DNA of 25,990 nt from Pseudomonadota bacterium. Its GTDB lineage: Bacteria; Desulfobacterota; Syntrophobacteria; Syntrophobacterales; Syntrophobacteraceae. The position numbers and the translations under genes were made by a program. Positions 24,262-25,990 of this stretch are shown one piece after another (positions within the stretch are counted from its first letter, which is position 1; every line of letters begins with the position of its first letter). The notes under the pieces were generated by a model. That model made no database searches and was not told the DNA's origin. It saw only the letters and a list, made by a program, of their open reading frames with translations. The DNA is taken from the NCBI GenBank assembly GCA_023416335.1, contig JAEZHY010000252.1, positions 1 through 25,990 on the forward strand. Reading direction: 5' to 3'.

Positions 24262-24991
24262 CGGTTCCAGGAACATATGCCGCCCCAAAGAACTCCTTCT
24301 GCTCGGGACCGTTCACTCCGATCCGCTCGGCTACAAACGTACTGCGGCTTTTCTCCGGGCAATGCGCCCCGATCTCATAATGGTCGAAATAAGTCCTTAC
24401 GCTCTGGCCTACAGACGCCAACATGCCTGCGGGCAAATGCGAACCCTTCTCAAGAATCTCCGGAGTGTATGTCGAAATCTTAATCTCGATTTTAAGGAAG
24501 CGGTCCGAAATCCTCATATCAGTCTCATCGCACGGCAGATAAGCGTTCCTTTCGAGTTTCGGGCATCCGCCGACTATTCACGGAAGTACGGCGTAGAAGT
24601 CATTGCGGTGGACTTTTCCGAATTCAGCCGAAAATGGATATCCACATGGGAAGAACTCATCTCGGAAGGAAACATCCAACAACTTCTGAAACTAAGAAGC
24701 GCGACCGTCTCCGCGTCCAGCCAGTACGATCTTGCTGCCCGCCACATCAGGGCAAAATCCATGTACGATTTTCACTACGGGAGAGACATCGAATTGTGGC
24801 GGAAACGGGAAATTCATATCGCAAAGGAAATATGTTCGGCTCTTGAGCGACTAAGGCCTCAACGTCCCCTCTATATTGGCGGCTGGTGGCATCTGACATC
24901 CGCGGAGCAGATCCGGACCGTTCGTGATTTGCTCGGGATAGCACTTTCGAGTTGCTGTCTGCTTGACCGCGGCCGACTGGTACAGGCTTGA
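24254..24991 (+). CDS. TraB/Tiki-like (ChaN/EreA fold) protein, function unknown
   Basis: 245 residues from a GTG at 24254 that overlaps the end of the HAD gene by 8 bp; the frame is open further upstream but there it lies inside the HAD gene. LLLLGTVHSDP (14-24), PDLIMVEIS (39-47) and a late GGWWHL (209-214) match the layout of the TraB/PrgY/Tiki superfamily, where GT-x-H and a C-terminal G-x-H form a possible metal or catalytic site. The middle is divergent and helical, with many Arg residues. No signal peptide or membrane segment is visible, unlike PrgY. It may be a hydrolase or peptidase, but only the fold-level assignment is offered. Confidence 0.65.
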   Translation: MTDGSRNICRPKELLLLGTVHSDPLGYKRTAAFLRAMRPDLIMVEISPYALAYRRQHACGQMRTLLKNLRSVCRNLNLDFKEAVRNPHISLIARQISVPFEFRASADYSRKYGVEVIAVDFSEFSRKWISTWEELISEGNIQQLLKLRSATVSASSQYDLAARHIRAKSMYDFHYGRDIELWRKREIHIAKEICSALERLRPQRPLYIGGWWHLTSAEQIRTVRDLLGIALSSCCLLDRGRLVQA

Positions 24992-24999
24992 CCGACCGG

Positions 25000-25028
25000 T
25001 TGCAATTCCTTCCCGATAATGTTATCAT
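25000..25028 (+). promoter_or_regulatory. Sigma-70 promoter of the SRP RNA
   Basis: TTGCAA (25000-25005) and TATCAT (25023-25028) are exactly 17 bp apart and lie 30 bp before the first base of the SRP RNA terminal helix. Transcription would start near 25035, leaving a short leader to be trimmed. Confidence 0.6.
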
Positions 25029-25058
25029 CCATATCTAATTTGGTGCCGGAAATTTTTT

Positions 25059-25336
25059 TCTTGGTCGTGCTAGACGGGGAGCTAGCGGTGCCCTGTAGCC
25101 CGAGATCCGCTTCAGCGGGGTTGAATCCCCTTTTGGAGGGCCCGAGCTGAGCTGGCTGTTACTAATCCTGGTACCGGTTGGACACTGCGCAACAGACGAG
25201 TACGAACCCCGTCAGGTCCGGAAGGAAGCAGCGGTAAGTATCCCCGGCTGTGTCGTAGTTAAATCTGACCTGGTTTCCGGGAGGTGTGCGGCTTGTCTTG
25301 GCCAGTTCGACAAAGGGTGCACGGCCAAGATCTTTT
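25059..25336 (+). ncRNA. ffs: Signal recognition particle RNA, large bacterial type with Alu domain
   Basis: The invariant Ffh-binding tip GGTCCGGAAGGAAGCAG lies at 25215-25231. The Alu-domain signature follows the 5' end: GTGCTAGACGGGGAG, then AGCGGTGCCCTGTA. The two ends can pair as a 12-bp helix (25059-25070 with 25319-25330, one G-U), closing a molecule of about 275 nt, far longer than the 4.5S form (about 110 nt) of enteric bacteria. With Ffh it binds signal sequences on ribosomes and targets proteins to the membrane; the Alu part slows elongation. It has its own promoter and a T run at 25331-25338. Confidence 0.93.
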
Positions 25337-25338
25337 TT
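25297..25338 (+). terminator. Terminator hairpin within the 3' end of the SRP RNA
   Basis: CTTGGCC (25297-25303) pairs perfectly with GGCCAAG (25323-25329) across a 19-nt loop, followed by a T run. The right arm is the same sequence that closes the mature RNA with its 5' end, so the two pairings exclude each other. Confidence 0.55.
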
Positions 25339-25433
25339 CCGCGATCCTTTCAATTTGCAGATTCTGTATTACCTTCCGCCTTGTTATTCCCTGTAAAATC
25401 CCGATCTCATAACACTCTCATGGAGACCCGACG

Positions 25434-25814
25434 ATGAAGTTTGCCGTCTCGGCAGCAATTTGTATATTTGCAGTACTACTCTTCTTGTGCGCCCCTCCCG
25501 AATCACTCGCTCAACAACAGAATAAGAAGATAACCTACTCGACCGACATCGCTCCGATCCTTCAGACACGGTGCGTCAATTGCCACGGCGCGGCTCGCCC
25601 TGCAGCCGGATTGCGCCTGGACACTTACCAGGGATTAATGGCCGGCTCTAAAGACCGCCCTGTGATCGTTCCCGGTAATCCGCAACAGAGCCTCTTCGTG
25701 AAGATGATCACGGGGACCGCCAAACCGCGAATGCCCAAAAACGGTCCTCCCTGGCTTTCCGACGGCCAAATCACACTGATCGAAGACTGGATAGCCTCAG
25801 GGGCCGAACAATAA
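25434..25814 (+). CDS. Exported monohaem c-type cytochrome domain protein
   Basis: 126 residues; GGAGA lies 7 nt before the ATG. A signal peptide (1-27, ending SLAQQ) exports it to the periplasm. One haem site, CVNCH (47-51), is preceded by the characteristic YSTDIAPILQTR. Met100 in PRMPKNGP is the likely sixth ligand. The order (DIAPIL..RCVNCHG ... LRLDTYQGLMAG ... VIVPGNPQQSLFVKMI ... MP..GPPWLSDGQITLIEDWI..GA) is that of the small PSCyt1-like cytochrome domain often found at the front of large planctomycete proteins. Here it stands alone. It probably shuttles electrons or senses redox state. No partner gene is visible. Confidence 0.85.
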   Translation: MKFAVSAAICIFAVLLFLCAPPESLAQQQNKKITYSTDIAPILQTRCVNCHGAARPAAGLRLDTYQGLMAGSKDRPVIVPGNPQQSLFVKMITGTAKPRMPKNGPPWLSDGQITLIEDWIASGAEQ

Positions 25815-25990
25815 CATTATTGAGGGATTTGAAGCCCCCCGGAGCATTTTCGAGCCAAAATACCGGCGCGACCTTGCCTTCGCTCAACAGTTCCGGGAAA
25901 ATATACGGACCACTCTTTCTATTGTCCAATTCGGCACGGAAATTGATTTCTTATCAAGAACCCCGATCCAGGCTTTGACCGATTATGTCC
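25815..25990. other. Right-edge intergenic sequence, nothing identified
   Basis: No ribosome site, start codon with support, RNA motif or hairpin terminator is visible in these 176 bp. Confidence 0.5.

Noticed and set aside
1..25990. CRISPR arrays, IS ends, att sites and tRNA genes
   Set aside because: No regularly spaced repeats, transposase frames, long terminal repeats or cloverleaf candidates were seen.

Overview
The window looks like chromosome of an anaerobic, sulfate-reducing or syntrophic member of the Desulfobacterota (the former Deltaproteobacteria, Syntrophobacter or Desulfomonile type). The main reasons are a complete Qrc complex (periplasmic cytochrome c : menaquinone oxidoreductase), a TSUP-family anion carrier next to a small lipoprotein, cache-domain histidine kinases with an NtrC-type regulator, and a large SRP RNA. 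The genus is a guess. There is no sign of phage, IS elements, CRISPR or recent transfer.

Layout. (1) Positions 1-1588, minus strand: a three-gene membrane operon (small exported membrane protein, TSUP carrier, start of a lipoprotein). It sits behind a very good sigma-54 promoter (1740-1755) and a tandem pair of activator-like sites (1857-1893). (2) Positions 1985-9930: a signalling block with three histidine kinases, three stand-alone receivers (one degenerate) and only one DNA-binding output, an NtrC-family sigma-54 activator at 4947-6362. Four of these genes form a kinase-receiver-kinase-receiver array that looks like a duplicated pair. (3) Positions 10176-14804, minus strand: a four-gene operon of an endonuclease/exonuclease/phosphatase-fold protein, a nitrilase-family amidohydrolase, a MoeA protein fused to a periplasmic-binding-like domain, and a PflX-type radical SAM protein. 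(4) Positions 15200-20265, plus strand: qrcABCD, divergent from block 3. The 395-bp gap between them holds three inverted repeats, and an intrinsic terminator follows qrcD. (5) Positions 20472-21752: two unrecognised membrane proteins, the second overlapping the convergent nadB (21694-23403). (6) Positions 23578-25814: a HAD phosphatase, a TraB/Tiki-like protein, the SRP RNA with its own promoter and terminator, and a small exported monohaem cytochrome.

How they work together. Qrc passes electrons from periplasmic hydrogenases or formate dehydrogenases (through type I cytochrome c3) to menaquinone for sulfate respiration. The signalling block probably senses a periplasmic small molecule and acts through its single activator on sigma-54 promoters. 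The nearest such promoter drives the TSUP operon, so a local circuit controlling a sulfur-oxyanion or sulfonate carrier is the most attractive hypothesis here. It rests on position and motif, not on demonstrated binding.
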